Positions 8,840 through 17,545 are shown, counted from the stretch's first letter. The stretch is DNA of 64,000 nucleotides from Amycolatopsis sp. DSM 110486 (GCF_019468465.1 NZ_CP080519.1:124001-188000); one strand, 5' to 3'. Notes: generated by a model not told the origin, from the sequence alone. Made by a program: numbers and translations.

Positions 8840-9949
8840 CTACTTCAGGGCAGCGGTCTGGTCCGCTTTGGACAGCGAGCTGGACACGAACGCGTCGCTC
8901 GGCAGCTCCTTGTCGCACGTGACGGGGTGCGGCTGCCCGGAGATCGAGTCCTCGAACGCGGTCTGCGGGTACACCTGGTCCTTCGGCACCACACCGCCGG
9001 TCGCCTTGGCCACCGCGACGTCGATCGCCAGGCGGGACATCGCGTTCTGCGAGGAGACGGTGAACAGCTGGAACGGGCTGCCGGCGTCCTTCTGCTGCTG
9101 CCAGTTGCAGGCGAGCTGGTTGGCGTCCTCGGTCGCGATCGCCGGGATCTTGCGCCCGGCCGAGGTGAACGCGGAGAACGAACTCGCCAGCGCGGCACCG
9201 AAGTCCGTGGTGATCGCGTCGATCTCCGGGTTCTTGGCCAGCGCCGCGGTGATCACGCGCTGGGTCTGCGCGGCGTCCCAGTTGGTCACCTCGTACGGCG
9301 TGGTACCGACGAACTGGATCCCCGGGTGGTCCTTGAGCACGCTCTGCATGCCCTTGTACTCGTCGAGGCTCTGCGAGTTCGCGGCCGGACCGCCGAGGTT
9401 GAGCACCTTGCCCTTGCCGTTGAGCGCCTTCACGAGCCACTGGCCCCACAGCACCCCGGCCTGCTCGAAGTTCGTGCTCACGAACGCGTCGTAGTCCTGG
9501 CCGGGCGTTCCGCCCGGGTTGACCCGGTACGGCACGGTGACCACGCCCGCCTTGAACGCGCTGCGCAGGGCGGGCAGCACCGCTTGGCCCGCGTCCGGGA
9601 AGACCACGATCGCCTGCGTGCCCTTGGCGACGAGGCCCTGGATGTCCGAAATGGCCTTCTGGGTGTTGCCTTGCCCGTCGGTGTAGGTGAACGACGTGAC
9701 GCTGGGGCACTTCGCTACCTCGGCCTTGGCTTCGGCCGTGGTGACCTTGCGCCAGTTGTTGTCGCCAAAGCCGTCGGCCAGGCCGAGGGTGACCTGCTTC
9801 GAACCGCACCAGGCCGGCGCGTTCGCGTTGGCGGGTTTGCCGCCCTCGGCGCTGGTCGAGCCGCCGTCGTCCACCGTGCAGGCGGTGGTGACGAGGGCGA
9901 GGGAAGCCAAGCCGGCGAGCAACGACCGGCGAAGGGGCTGGACAGACAT
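8840..9949 (-). CDS. Sugar-type ABC transporter substrate-binding lipoprotein
   Basis: A 369-residue periplasmic-binding-protein-like lipoprotein. The N terminus (MSVQPLRRSL, then a hydrophobic run and VTTAC) is a lipoprotein signal with the modified cysteine at residue 24, so it should be anchored outside the membrane. The body follows the type I fold used for ribose-like ligands, with no HTH. It lies between the second permease (12 bases) and the ATPase-permease fusion (10 bases), completing one importer. The ligand cannot be read from sequence. Confidence 0.9.
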   Translation of the reverse strand: MSVQPLRRSLLAGLASLALVTTACTVDDGGSTSAEGGKPANANAPAWCGSKQVTLGLADGFGDNNWRKVTTAEAKAEVAKCPSVTSFTYTDGQGNTQKAISDIQGLVAKGTQAIVVFPDAGQAVLPALRSAFKAGVVTVPYRVNPGGTPGQDYDAFVSTNFEQAGVLWGQWLVKALNGKGKVLNLGGPAANSQSLDEYKGMQSVLKDHPGIQFVGTTPYEVTNWDAAQTQRVITAALAKNPEIDAITTDFGAALASSFSAFTSAGRKIPAIATEDANQLACNWQQQKDAGSPFQLFTVSSQNAMSRLAIDVAVAKATGGVVPKDQVYPQTAFEDSISGQPHPVTCDKELPSDAFVSSSLSKADQTAALK

Positions 9950-9961
9950 GGGAAACCCTTC

Positions 9962-11047
9962 CTACTGCTGGGTCCGGGGAGCGGGGACACGGCGGAACCA
10001 GCCGCGCACGGCGGCCCAGTTCACGGTGTAGACGGCGACACCCGCGGCGAGCGCGAGCGCCTGGACGATGTTGTTCGTCGCCGCGCTGACGCCGAGCGTC
10101 AGCACGAACTGGTCGAGCTGGGACAGGAACAAGGCGGCTATGGCGCTGGCGACCGGGCTGCCCTTGCCGCCGAGCAGGGACGTGCCGCCCAGCACGACAG
10201 CCGCGACCGACGGCAGCAGCAGCGTGTCGCCCTGGAACGCGCCCGGCGTGGTGACGATGCCGGCCAGGAGGATGCCCGCGGTGCCGTAGAGCAGGGACGC
10301 CCAGACGTAGGCGGCGAGCTGGTGGCGTCGCACGCGCAGGCCGGCCAGCCCCGCTGCCTCCGGGTTGTCGCCCACGGCCTCGAACCGGCGGCCCGGCACG
10401 GTGCGCTTCATCGCGAAGCCGGTCACCGCGACGAGGACGACGGCGATGTAGACCGCGTAGGGCAGGCCGAGGAAGCGGCCGGTGACGAGCGAGTGCAGCG
10501 TGTCCGTGGTCGTCACCGGCGAGCCGCCCGAGACCCCGAGCACCACCGCGTACAGCAACGCGTTGGTGCCCAGGGACGTGACGATCGCCGACATCCCCAG
10601 CCGGCTCACGACGAGGCCGTTGAGCAGCCCCGCCGCCAGCGCCGCGACGTAGGCGAGCAGCACCGCGGGGAGCAGCTTCCCGTTGTCACCGGCGGGGTAG
10701 TGCGTCACGATGATCACGCTCAGGGACACGGTGCCGGGCACCGACAGGTCGATTCCCGCCTGCTGCACGACCAGCGTCTGCCCGAGCGCGACCACGGCGA
10801 GCACCGCGGCGAAGGGCAGCATCCCCTGCAGCGAGCTGCGACCCAGGCTCTCGGGCTGCAGCAGCAGGCTCACGAGGAACAGCAGCGCGGTCGCGACGAG
10901 GATCGTCACGAGTCCGCGCGAGGCACGCTGCGCCGTCGTCTGCCGCCAGAGGCTCGGGCGGCCGCGCGGGCGGTCGGTCCCCGAAGCCGGGGCGGGCGAC
11001 GGGGCCGACTGTGTGACGACCACGGAACCCCTTCTCGTGTCGCTCAT
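9962..11047 (-). CDS. Sugar-type ABC transporter permease (RbsC-like)
   Basis: 361 residues with a polar N terminus (about 1-40) and about ten hydrophobic segments. GQTLVVQQAGIDLSVPG matches the ribose-permease signature and LGGTSLLGG is the conserved C-terminal loop. I start it at the ATG at 11047, with GAGGAGCG about 6 bases upstream; the longer open frame above it overlaps the dehydrogenase gene. It pairs with the permease half of the fusion at 6316, giving a heterodimeric channel. First transporter gene of the operon, 107 bases after the dehydrogenase at 11155. Confidence 0.9.
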   Translation of the reverse strand: MSDTRRGSVVVTQSAPSPAPASGTDRPRGRPSLWRQTTAQRASRGLVTILVATALLFLVSLLLQPESLGRSSLQGMLPFAAVLAVVALGQTLVVQQAGIDLSVPGTVSLSVIIVTHYPAGDNGKLLPAVLLAYVAALAAGLLNGLVVSRLGMSAIVTSLGTNALLYAVVLGVSGGSPVTTTDTLHSLVTGRFLGLPYAVYIAVVLVAVTGFAMKRTVPGRRFEAVGDNPEAAGLAGLRVRRHQLAAYVWASLLYGTAGILLAGIVTTPGAFQGDTLLLPSVAAVVLGGTSLLGGKGSPVASAIAALFLSQLDQFVLTLGVSAATNNIVQALALAAGVAVYTVNWAAVRGWFRRVPAPRTQQ

Positions 11048-11154
11048 CGGATCGCTCCTCGGGTGCAGCGCACCGGGTCGCAGGGCAGGACGAATTATGT
11101 CCACAAAGGTCTTGCGGACAGCGGGAAATGGTTGTGGTGTAAAGGCGGTTCGGG

Positions 11155-12216
11155 TCAGCCGACCTGGACGAGCAGCTTCTGCGCGTCGCCTTCGGGGTCG
11201 AGCAGCCGGTCGAACCCGCCGGTGACGACGTCGTCGACCGCGATCACCTCGGTGAGCACGCGCTCCACCGGGAAGCGGCCGGTCGCGACGAGCGAGATGA
11301 TGCGCGGGAAGTCGAACACGGGGTAGCACCACGTGCCGACCAGGCTCAGATCGCGCTGCGACAGGGCCATCGGGTCGATCGTGGCGGGCCGGACGTGCAG
11401 GCCCACCTGCGTCGCGGTGCCGTGGGAGCGCAGGCTGCCCAGCGCCGTGGCGAGGCCGGCCTCCGAGCCGGAGCACTCCGCGGCGACGTCGGCCCCGATC
11501 CCGCCGGTGAGCGCGCGGACCGCCTCCGGCACGTCCTCGGCCACCGGGTCGAGCACGGTCGCGACCCCGAGCGCTTCGAGCAGGGCCCGGCGGCGCGCGT
11601 TCGGCTCGCTCACGAAGATCTGTGCCGCGCCGGACGCGTGGGCGTACAGCGCGGCGAGCGCGCCGATCGGCCCGGCGCCGGTGATCAGGACGCTGTCGCC
11701 GGAAGTGAAGCCGGTGCGGTCGACGCCGTACGCGGCGACCGCGGCCGGCTCGACGAGCGCGCCCTGCACGTCCGACACCGATTCCGGCAGCACCGAGATC
11801 TGGTGCTCCGGAACCACCACCTGTTCGCTGATCCCGCCGCCGTCCCAGCTCAGTCCCGTACAGGCCATCCGCTGGCACAGGTGGTTGAGCCCGCGGCGGC
11901 AGTAGTAGCAGTGTCCACAGTAGATCAACGGCATCACCGAAACCCGGTCGCCGACGCGGACACCGGTGACGTCGGCACCGATTTCCAGCACTTGCCCGGA
12001 GAACTCGTGCCCGAGCACCTGCGGCGCCGCCGCGTGCGAGAGGGGGTGCGGGCTGGTCGGGATGACGATCGGCCCGGACGCGTACTCGTGCAGGTCGGTG
12101 CCGCAGATTCCGCACAGGTACGGACGGACGCGCACTTGCCGCGCACCGACCGCGGCCGGCTCCGGGATGTTCTCGACCCGGATGTCGTGCTTGTCGTGGA
12201 AGACCGCGGCGCGCAT
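11155..12216 (-). CDS. Zn-dependent alcohol/polyol dehydrogenase (butanediol-dehydrogenase-like)
   Basis: A 353-residue zinc dehydrogenase. GICGTD near 39 and GHEFSG near 72 build the catalytic zinc site, CGHCYYCRRGLNHLC near 99-113 the structural zinc, and GAGPIG the NAD-binding fold. I use ATG 12216, with GAGGAG 6 bases upstream, rather than the TTG two codons earlier. It leads the leftward importer operon and is divergent from the EboE-like gene across a gap holding two AGTGAACA elements, so expression is probably induced with the transporter. Confidence 0.9.
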   Translation of the reverse strand: MRAAVFHDKHDIRVENIPEPAAVGARQVRVRPYLCGICGTDLHEYASGPIVIPTSPHPLSHAAAPQVLGHEFSGQVLEIGADVTGVRVGDRVSVMPLIYCGHCYYCRRGLNHLCQRMACTGLSWDGGGISEQVVVPEHQISVLPESVSDVQGALVEPAAVAAYGVDRTGFTSGDSVLITGAGPIGALAALYAHASGAAQIFVSEPNARRRALLEALGVATVLDPVAEDVPEAVRALTGGIGADVAAECSGSEAGLATALGSLRSHGTATQVGLHVRPATIDPMALSQRDLSLVGTWCYPVFDFPRIISLVATGRFPVERVLTEVIAVDDVVTGGFDRLLDPEGDAQKLLVQVG

Positions 12217-12508
12217 GCTCAACTCCTCGTAGTCTCTCCGGAAACCCGCGCAGCCGGGATCCGGGCGTGGACACGGCGTCGGTACTCGCCGGGTTCACTC
12301 CCGTTCGACGACGCTGTACAGCGGTAGTGAACAATGAACCAGCCAGTGAGTCAAGAGTCAGCGAACAAATTTGACAGATACGCAGGTCAAACGCAGCAAT
12401 CCTTGACAGCACTGGGTTTCGGACTGTTCACTTCGAGCAAACGTCTGCTGCAGCGCGTCACCGCAGCACTTCCGGCAGCCCCTCTGCCACCTTCCCCGGA
12501 GGAACCTC
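12217..12508. promoter_or_regulatory. Divergent promoter region with two AGTGAACA elements
   Basis: This 292-base gap separates the leftward dehydrogenase/importer operon from the rightward EboE-like gene. AGTGAACA lies at 12326-12333 and its reverse complement at 12425-12432, the latter within GACTGTTCAC, which matches the element at 4389. Two TTGACA hexamers (12371-12376 and 12403-12408) could be -35 boxes on the + strand. The stretch is AT-richer than its surroundings. No gene is visible. Confidence 0.55.
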
Positions 12509-13711
12509 ATGGACCTCGGCACGCGTCTGGGCCACCTGTCCTACTCGACCCTCGTGCACCCGGGTGACACCTGGGACGAGATGAACGCCAGCCTCGAGAC
12601 CTACGTCCCCGAAGTGAAGCGCCGCGTCTCCCCCGACGCGCCGTTCGGGGTGTCGCTGCGGCTCTCGGGCGCGTCCGCCGACCGGCTCGCCGGCGACGCC
12701 CCCGAGCGGGACCGGCTGAAGAAGTACCTGGCGGACAACGATCTCTACGTCTATACCGTCAACGCGTTCCCGCACGGACCGTTCAAGGGCCGTTCGGTGA
12801 TGGAGAACGTGTACGAACCGGACTGGAGCACCGAAGAGCGCGTCGCGTACACCACGCGCGTGGCCGACGTGCTCGCCGACATCGCCGCGGACGGGGTCGA
12901 GCCGACCATCCAGACCGTGCCGCTCGCCTACCGGCCCAAGGTCACCGGCGAGGCGTACGTGGACCTGTTCACCCACAACGTGCTGCGGGCCGTCGCCCAC
13001 CTCGTCGCCCTCGAACGCCGCACCGGCCGGCGGGTGAAGCTCGCGATCGAGCCGGAACCGTTCTGCTACCTGGAAACCATCGAGGAGACCGTCCGCTACT
13101 TCACCTCACGGCTGTACTCCCGGGCCGCGGCCGAAACTCTTTCCGGCCTCGCCGACCTGCCGCTCGCGGAAGCCTTCGGCGCCCTGCGCCGTCACGTCGG
13201 GATCGTGTTCGACATCGGGCACCAAGCCGTGGAGTTCGACGACATCCCCGCCTCGCTCGACCTGCTCGCCGGCGCCGGCGTGCCCGTGTTCAAGCTGCAG
13301 CAGGCGGCCGCGCTGTGGGTGCCCGAGGTGACCGACGAGGTGGTGCGCGAGCTGGAGCGGTTCACCCGCACCATCTACCTGAGCCAGACCTCCGAGCTGC
13401 GCGAGGGCACCGTCACCCGCCACCTCAACCTCTCCGACGCGATCGCCGCCTGGCGGCACGATCCCGGCGGCGCGCGCGAATGGCGCACGCACTTCCACGT
13501 GCCGGTCTTCCTCGACGACCTCGGCCCGTTCCGCACCACGCGGTTCGCCTTGGAACAGGCCCTGGACCGCCATCGCGCGCAGCCTCAGTCGTCGCACCTG
13601 GAGATCGAGACCTACACCTGGGACGTGCTGCCCGAGCACCTCAAGAGCGGCGACATCACCGACTACGTCGTGCGGGAGCTGGAGTTCGTGCGCGACCGGC
13701 TCACCGCTTGA
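12509..13711 (+). CDS. EboE-like metabolite traffic protein (xylose-isomerase-like TIM barrel)
   Basis: A 400-residue protein starting LGHLSYSTLVHPGDTW, the N-terminal pattern I associate with EboE of the ebo metabolite-trafficking cluster. It has TIM-barrel features: IEPEPFC near 174, FDIGHQ near 234 and HFHVPVF near 328 supply Glu, His and Asp residues of a xylose-isomerase-like metal site. GGAGGAAC precedes the ATG. None of the usual ebo partners (UbiA prenyltransferase, TatD hydrolase, dehydroquinate-synthase-like protein, phosphatase) is in this window. It is divergent from the importer operon and likely shares its regulator, so here it may be a sugar isomerase/epimerase-like enzyme. Confidence 0.75.
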   Translation: MDLGTRLGHLSYSTLVHPGDTWDEMNASLETYVPEVKRRVSPDAPFGVSLRLSGASADRLAGDAPERDRLKKYLADNDLYVYTVNAFPHGPFKGRSVMENVYEPDWSTEERVAYTTRVADVLADIAADGVEPTIQTVPLAYRPKVTGEAYVDLFTHNVLRAVAHLVALERRTGRRVKLAIEPEPFCYLETIEETVRYFTSRLYSRAAAETLSGLADLPLAEAFGALRRHVGIVFDIGHQAVEFDDIPASLDLLAGAGVPVFKLQQAAALWVPEVTDEVVRELERFTRTIYLSQTSELREGTVTRHLNLSDAIAAWRHDPGGAREWRTHFHVPVFLDDLGPFRTTRFALEQALDRHRAQPQSSHLEIETYTWDVLPEHLKSGDITDYVVRELEFVRDRLTA

Positions 13712-13741
13712 GCCGCCCTCGAGGCGAGGGCGTCAAGCTAT

Positions 13742-13749
13742 AGTGAACA
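13742..13749 (+). promoter_or_regulatory. Candidate operator AGTGAACA upstream of XRE-cupin gene
   Basis: AGTGAACA sits 31-38 bases upstream of the GTG start of the second XRE-cupin regulator, a position consistent with autoregulation. It matches the elements at 4388, 12326 and 12425. Function inferred from recurrence. Confidence 0.5.
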
Positions 13750-13779
13750 CTGACCGAACGACAGCGCGAGGAGCGAGAC

Positions 13780-14472
13780 GTGGCAGCGAAGCACGAGCCG
13801 GCGGCGGAGCACTCCGAGGCCGCGAACCTCGGCGAGCAGCTGCGGGCGCGCCGGCAGGCGTCCGGGCTGTCGCTGCGCCAGTTCGCGCGCGATCTCGGGT
13901 ACTCGGCCGCGTTCGTGTCGCAGATCGAGAACAACAAGTCCCAGCCCTCGGTCGCGACCTTGTACGCGATCTGCAGCGCCCTCAACGTCTCCATCGACGA
14001 GTTGTTCAGCAGCGCCGCCGGTGCGGGCGCGGAGGAACCGCCCGCGCCCGCACCGGCGGCGGGCGTCGAGAAGCACAGCTTCCACGGCGCGCTGGCGAAG
14101 CTCAACGAAAGTCCGGAGGAGCAGCAGAGCCCCCTGCTCCGCCCCGGCGAACGGCGCCAGCTCGTCCTCGACTCCGGCGTCACGTGGGAGCAGCTGTCGT
14201 CCATCCACGACAGCACGGTGGACTTCCTGCACGTCCGCTACGAAGTCGCCGGCAGCTCCGTCCCCGACGACAAGCTCACCCGCCACTCGGGCATCGAATA
14301 CGGCTACATCATCAGCGGCACCCTGGAAGTCGCCTTGGCCTTCGACACCTACCAGCTCCACGCCGGCGACTCCATCGCCTTCGACTCGACGACCCCCCAC
14401 CGCCTCACCAACCGCGGCGACGGCCCGGCCGAGGCGATCTGGTTCGTCCACGGCCGGAATCCGGCTCGCTGA
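13780..14472 (+). CDS. XRE-family regulator with C-terminal cupin sensor (second copy)
   Basis: 230 residues, GTG start with GAGGAGCGAG about 5 bases upstream. HTH at about 17-72 (YSAAFVSQIENNKSQPS), a low-complexity Ala/Pro/Glu linker near 85-100, and a cupin at about 145-225 with RHSGIEYGY and TPHRL. It resembles the protein at 4434 in both domains and is probably a paralogue acting on the same operators. It lies 68 bases after the EboE-like gene and is the last gene of the polyol-type block. Confidence 0.9.
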   Translation: MAAKHEPAAEHSEAANLGEQLRARRQASGLSLRQFARDLGYSAAFVSQIENNKSQPSVATLYAICSALNVSIDELFSSAAGAGAEEPPAPAPAAGVEKHSFHGALAKLNESPEEQQSPLLRPGERRQLVLDSGVTWEQLSSIHDSTVDFLHVRYEVAGSSVPDDKLTRHSGIEYGYIISGTLEVALAFDTYQLHAGDSIAFDSTTPHRLTNRGDGPAEAIWFVHGRNPAR

Positions 14473-14505
14473 ACCCCATAGGCCATCGCGCCGGACCCGG
14501 CAGCG

Positions 14506-15174
14506 TCACGAAGCTCCGCCGCGGTCGTCGCTGCGGACGACACCCGGGGTCGCCGAGCCGTCGAGCCAGCCCCGGCCCTCGGCGTAGAGCACCTCGACCA
14601 CCGGTCCGCGCAGCCCGGGGAGGTCACGCATGACCTGGTGGCCGTTGTCCTCCTGCAGGTAGCCGAGATGGCGGTAGCCGACCGGGAAACTCGCCAGCAC
14701 GGCCGCGTCGAGTTCGAGGGTCGTGGCCGGGTCGACGACGTCCATCCGGTCGGATTCGTAGATCGGCTGGCGGCGGACGATTCCCCACCGCCCGTCACGG
14801 CGTTCGAGGAAGTCGAAGAACCGCCCGGTGCACGTCACATCGACGAGCGTCTCGTGGACGCGCGCCCGCTGCTCGATCTTCATCTTCGTCTGGGCGATCG
14901 CCCGATCACCGGCGACCTCGCACGTGAATCCGCCGAGGAAGTGCAGGATCTGCCCGCCCCGGTCGAAGGCCGCTCGGCTCACCTTGATGAACTCGGTGAA
15001 CGGGCCCTGGAACCACGTCGCGGTCATCCAGCCGTCGGCGTGCCAAACCGTCGCGAACTTCTCCCACTGCGCGGAATCGCGGTACAGGGCCCAGTCCTCG
15101 ACGACCTTCCGGATCTGCTCGTTCGCCGAACCGTCGGTGTCGTGCTCGTTGTGCAGAGGCATGCGCCCCACCAT
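14506..15174 (-). CDS. NTF2/SnoaL-like protein
   Basis: A 222-residue protein with an NTF2-like alpha+beta cone fold pattern: helix IRKVVEDWALYRDSAQWEKF, a WHADGWMTATWFQGP strand pair and a C-terminal RDGRWGIVRRQPIYE region. The family includes small isomerases, hydratases and dioxygenase beta subunits. The start may be ATG 15174 or ATG 15162. It follows the N-acetyltransferase gene by 59 bases on the same strand, so both probably share the promoter at 16023. Activity unknown; an accessory role in aromatic amine turnover is only contextual. Confidence 0.7.
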   Translation of the reverse strand: MVGRMPLHNEHDTDGSANEQIRKVVEDWALYRDSAQWEKFATVWHADGWMTATWFQGPFTEFIKVSRAAFDRGGQILHFLGGFTCEVAGDRAIAQTKMKIEQRARVHETLVDVTCTGRFFDFLERRDGRWGIVRRQPIYESDRMDVVDPATTLELDAAVLASFPVGYRHLGYLQEDNGHQVMRDLPGLRGPVVEVLYAEGRGWLDGSATPGVVRSDDRGGAS

Positions 15175-15233
15175 TTCCTGCCCTGCGCGGAATGTCGACG
15201 GCCGGCTTCCACCGACCGGAAACCGTGACGAAA

Positions 15234-15992
15234 TCATCCCGCGGTGGGCACGGAATCGAGAACGACGCCGAAGTGCTCGCGATAGGCCGCGAGCACTTCG
15301 GCGTCGTGTTCGAGCACGCGCTCGGTGCGCGTCTCCCTCTCGGTCTCGATCAGCCGGGCGCCCGCGATCGTCACCCGGCCACCGGGCCTCACGAGCGAAC
15401 ACGTCGGCCCGTGCGCGAAGGGCGAAGCCGGCGAGTTCGCGTGCCACCAGGCCATCGCCTGGAAGTCTTCGAGCTCCCGCGGCCTCGCTTCGAGGCGGTA
15501 GACCACGTTTCCGTCGCACAGCACGTCGACATCTCCGTGCGGCGCGGGCAGCACGGTGAACCCGCCCGCCGGATCCGGCTGCTCCTCGGTGGTCGCGAGC
15601 CGCAGCGGCCGGATGCTGAACCGGCCGAACCCGACGTCGACCAGCCACGGCTCGTCCAGGTCCACCCGCAGCGCCAGGTGGTCGAGCGGCGGGCCGAACC
15701 CACCGTCCCGCCGCATCACGCGGCCGGCCAGTAGCCGCACATCGAACCCGACACCGCGCAGCAGCAGGCCGAACGCCCCGTTGAGCTCGTAGCAAAGCCC
15801 GCCACGACGCCGCCGCACCACCTTGTCGAGCAACGCCTTCTCGTCGAGGTCGACCTGCTCGCCCAGGTAGCGGCCGAGGTTCTCGAACGGCACCCGCTCC
15901 AAGTGCCGCCGTTGCAGCTCGCACAGTGCTTCGAGGCCGGGTACTCCGGGATGAACCGCTTCGAGTCTGCGGAGGTAGTCCTCGACGTCCAC
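15234..15992 (-). CDS. Arylamine N-acetyltransferase (NAT)
   Basis: 252 residues with the complete NAT catalytic triad: Cys in RRGGLCYELN, His in DHLALR and Asp in LVDVGFG. The RVPFENL motif near the N terminus is also typical. The enzyme transfers acetyl from acetyl-CoA to arylamines and arylhydroxylamines. I choose GTG 15992, 8 bases from a GGAGGA site (16006-16001); a GTG two codons earlier is too close to it. It is divergent from a TetR gene across a GTTACA-N9-TGTAAC palindrome. Beside a nitroreductase and a hydroxylaminobenzoate-lyase-like gene, it could detoxify amine or hydroxylamine by-products. Confidence 0.9.
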   Translation of the reverse strand: MDVEDYLRRLEAVHPGVPGLEALCELQRRHLERVPFENLGRYLGEQVDLDEKALLDKVVRRRRGGLCYELNGAFGLLLRGVGFDVRLLAGRVMRRDGGFGPPLDHLALRVDLDEPWLVDVGFGRFSIRPLRLATTEEQPDPAGGFTVLPAPHGDVDVLCDGNVVYRLEARPRELEDFQAMAWWHANSPASPFAHGPTCSLVRPGGRVTIAGARLIETERETRTERVLEHDAEVLAAYREHFGVVLDSVPTAG

Positions 15993-16022
15993 GATCACGT
16001 TCCTCCAGTGGCGACTGGTTAC

Positions 16023-16043
16023 GTTACAGATATAGTGTGTAAC
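16023..16043. promoter_or_regulatory. TetR operator candidate, site A (GTTACA-N9-TGTAAC)
   Basis: Inverted repeat GTTACA / TGTAAC with a 9-base spacer in the gap between the acetyltransferase (leftward) and the first TetR gene (rightward, GTG at 16070). The same element with the same spacing occurs at 17454-17474 and 22003-22023, defining a small regulon. Confidence 0.75.
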
Positions 16044-16069
16044 TTCGAGGTTAACAGAGGATCCGTACC

Positions 16070-16774
16070 GTGGATCGACTTTCCCGGCGAGGTGGAACCG
16101 TGGCGCGAGCACGCCGAGCGACGGCGGTCGTACCCGCCGGCACCGAAGACGGTCCGCGTCCGGTCGGCCGGCCCCGTGATGCCGCGCTCGATGAGGCGAT
16201 CATCCTCGCCACCCGGCGACGCCTCGTCCTGGACGGCTACTCCCGCATGACGATCCGCGACATCGCCGCCGACGCCGAGGTCGGCCGTCCGACGTTGTAC
16301 CGGCGCTGGGGAACCAAGTTCGAGCTCGTCGTCGACGCCCTCGACTACGGCTTCCGCAAGCAGCACTCCATGTTCGAGATGGACCTCGACGAACTCGCCC
16401 CGAGGGAAGCGCTCGTGGAGGTCGTCCGGCGCCTCGACCCCACGTACTTCAACCCGGACGCGATGGTCCTGATGGGCACGTTCGCCGGGGAGGCGGTCCA
16501 CACCCCCGAACTGCTCGGAATCCTCCGTGAGCACGCGGTCGAACCCCGCGTGCGCCTGGTCGAAAGCGTGCTGACCCGGCTGCAGGACCGCGGGGCCGCG
16601 CGCGACGACATCGACAAGCACACGATCGCGACGATGTGCTTCGGCAGTTATCTGGCCGCCTTCTTCCGCGGCGAGTCCGACCTGGACATCGCCGAGGCGG
16701 TCGTCTCCGTGCTGTGGCCCGCCATCGGGAAAAAGCCCGCCCGACGGCGCACCACAGTGGACCGTCAGCGCTGA
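16070..16774 (+). CDS. TetR-family regulator 1
   Basis: 234 residues, GTG start with AGAGGAT about 8 bases upstream. The HTH is at about 60-95 (MTIRDIAADAEVGRPTLYRRW); the C-terminal ligand domain has LDPTYFNPDAMVLMG. It is strongly similar along its length to the TetR protein encoded tail-to-tail at 16765, and the two genes overlap by 10 bases at their 3' ends. Its start lies 27 bases from site A, so it probably represses itself and the acetyltransferase operon, released by an aromatic ligand. Confidence 0.9.
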   Translation: MDRLSRRGGTVARARRATAVVPAGTEDGPRPVGRPRDAALDEAIILATRRRLVLDGYSRMTIRDIAADAEVGRPTLYRRWGTKFELVVDALDYGFRKQHSMFEMDLDELAPREALVEVVRRLDPTYFNPDAMVLMGTFAGEAVHTPELLGILREHAVEPRVRLVESVLTRLQDRGAARDDIDKHTIATMCFGSYLAAFFRGESDLDIAEAVVSVLWPAIGKKPARRRTTVDRQR

Positions 16775-17406
16775 ACGGCGATCCCCGGCCACAGGACGGC
16801 GACGACCTGCTCGGCGAGCCCCTTGCGGTCGGGTTCCGCACGAAGGAATGCGGCGAAGTAGCTGCCGAAGCACAAGGTGGCGATCGTGTGCCGATCGATG
16901 TCCGGCCGCACCTCGCCGCGCTCCTGCAGTTCGGCCAGCACGCCTTCGAGCTGCCGCAACCGGGGCTCGACGGCGTGCTCCAGGACGATCGCGAGCAGCT
17001 CCGGCGTCCGCATCGTCTCGCTCATGAAGTTGCCCATGAGCACCATCGCGTCCGGGTTGAAGTAACACGGATCCAGCCGCCGGACGGCCTCGGTCAGCGC
17101 CTCGAGCGCGGGGAGTTCCTCCAGGCTCAGATCGGGATAGGTGTCTCGTTGCGCCCGGAGCCCGTAGTCGATCGCCTCGATGGTGAGCTCGAGCTTGCCC
17201 GGCCAGCGCCGGTAGATCGTCGGCCGGGACACACCGGCGTCGGAGGCGATGTCCCCGATAGTCATCTTCGAATAGCCGTCGAGAACCAGCCTGCGGCGCG
17301 CGGCCGTGATGATCGCTTCGTCGCGCCCGGGATCCAGTGGCCGGCCACCGCGTGACACGGCCACCGCTTCGCCCGCAACCGAATCCGCCTTGCGTGAGTC
17401 CGTCAT
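16765..17406 (-). CDS. TetR-family regulator 2 (paralogue of regulator 1)
   Basis: 213 residues from ATG 17406; the frame is open to a GTG at 17442, so the start is uncertain. HTH at about 45-75 (MTIGDIASDAGVSRPTIYRRW) and a C-terminal domain with LDPCYFNPDAMVLMGNF, closely matching regulator 1. Divergent from the PnbB-like operon across the near-perfect palindrome at 17449-17479. Two paralogous repressors with near-identical recognition helices probably share operators. Confidence 0.9.
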   Translation of the reverse strand: MTDSRKADSVAGEAVAVSRGGRPLDPGRDEAIITAARRRLVLDGYSKMTIGDIASDAGVSRPTIYRRWPGKLELTIEAIDYGLRAQRDTYPDLSLEELPALEALTEAVRRLDPCYFNPDAMVLMGNFMSETMRTPELLAIVLEHAVEPRLRQLEGVLAELQERGEVRPDIDRHTIATLCFGSYFAAFLRAEPDRKGLAEQVVAVLWPGIAVQR

Positions 17407-17448
17407 GGCCTGATTATCGGGCACGCCGCGGGCGGTCTTCACCGACCT

Positions 17449-17479
17449 CGAACGTTACAGCTATTGACTGTAACGTTCG
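17449..17479. promoter_or_regulatory. TetR operator candidate, site B (11-bp arms)
   Basis: Perfect inverted repeat CGAACGTTACA / TGTAACGTTCG separated by 9 bases, lying between TetR regulator 2 and the PnbB-like gene. It contains the GTTACA-N9-TGTAAC core of sites A and C with longer arms, so it is probably the strongest site and the main control point of the rightward operon. Confidence 0.8.
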
Positions 17480-17545
17480 GAGTGTCTTACCTTCGTCGTG
17501 CGCGGGGCACCCCGCTCCGGCAACGACGCCAGGAGAAGACAGCGC

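Noticed and set aside
6316..11047. Quorum-signal (AI-2, Lsr-type) importer
   Set aside because: The ribose-type transporter family overlaps with Lsr, but no LsrK, LsrF or LsrG homologue is nearby; neighbours are dehydrogenases.
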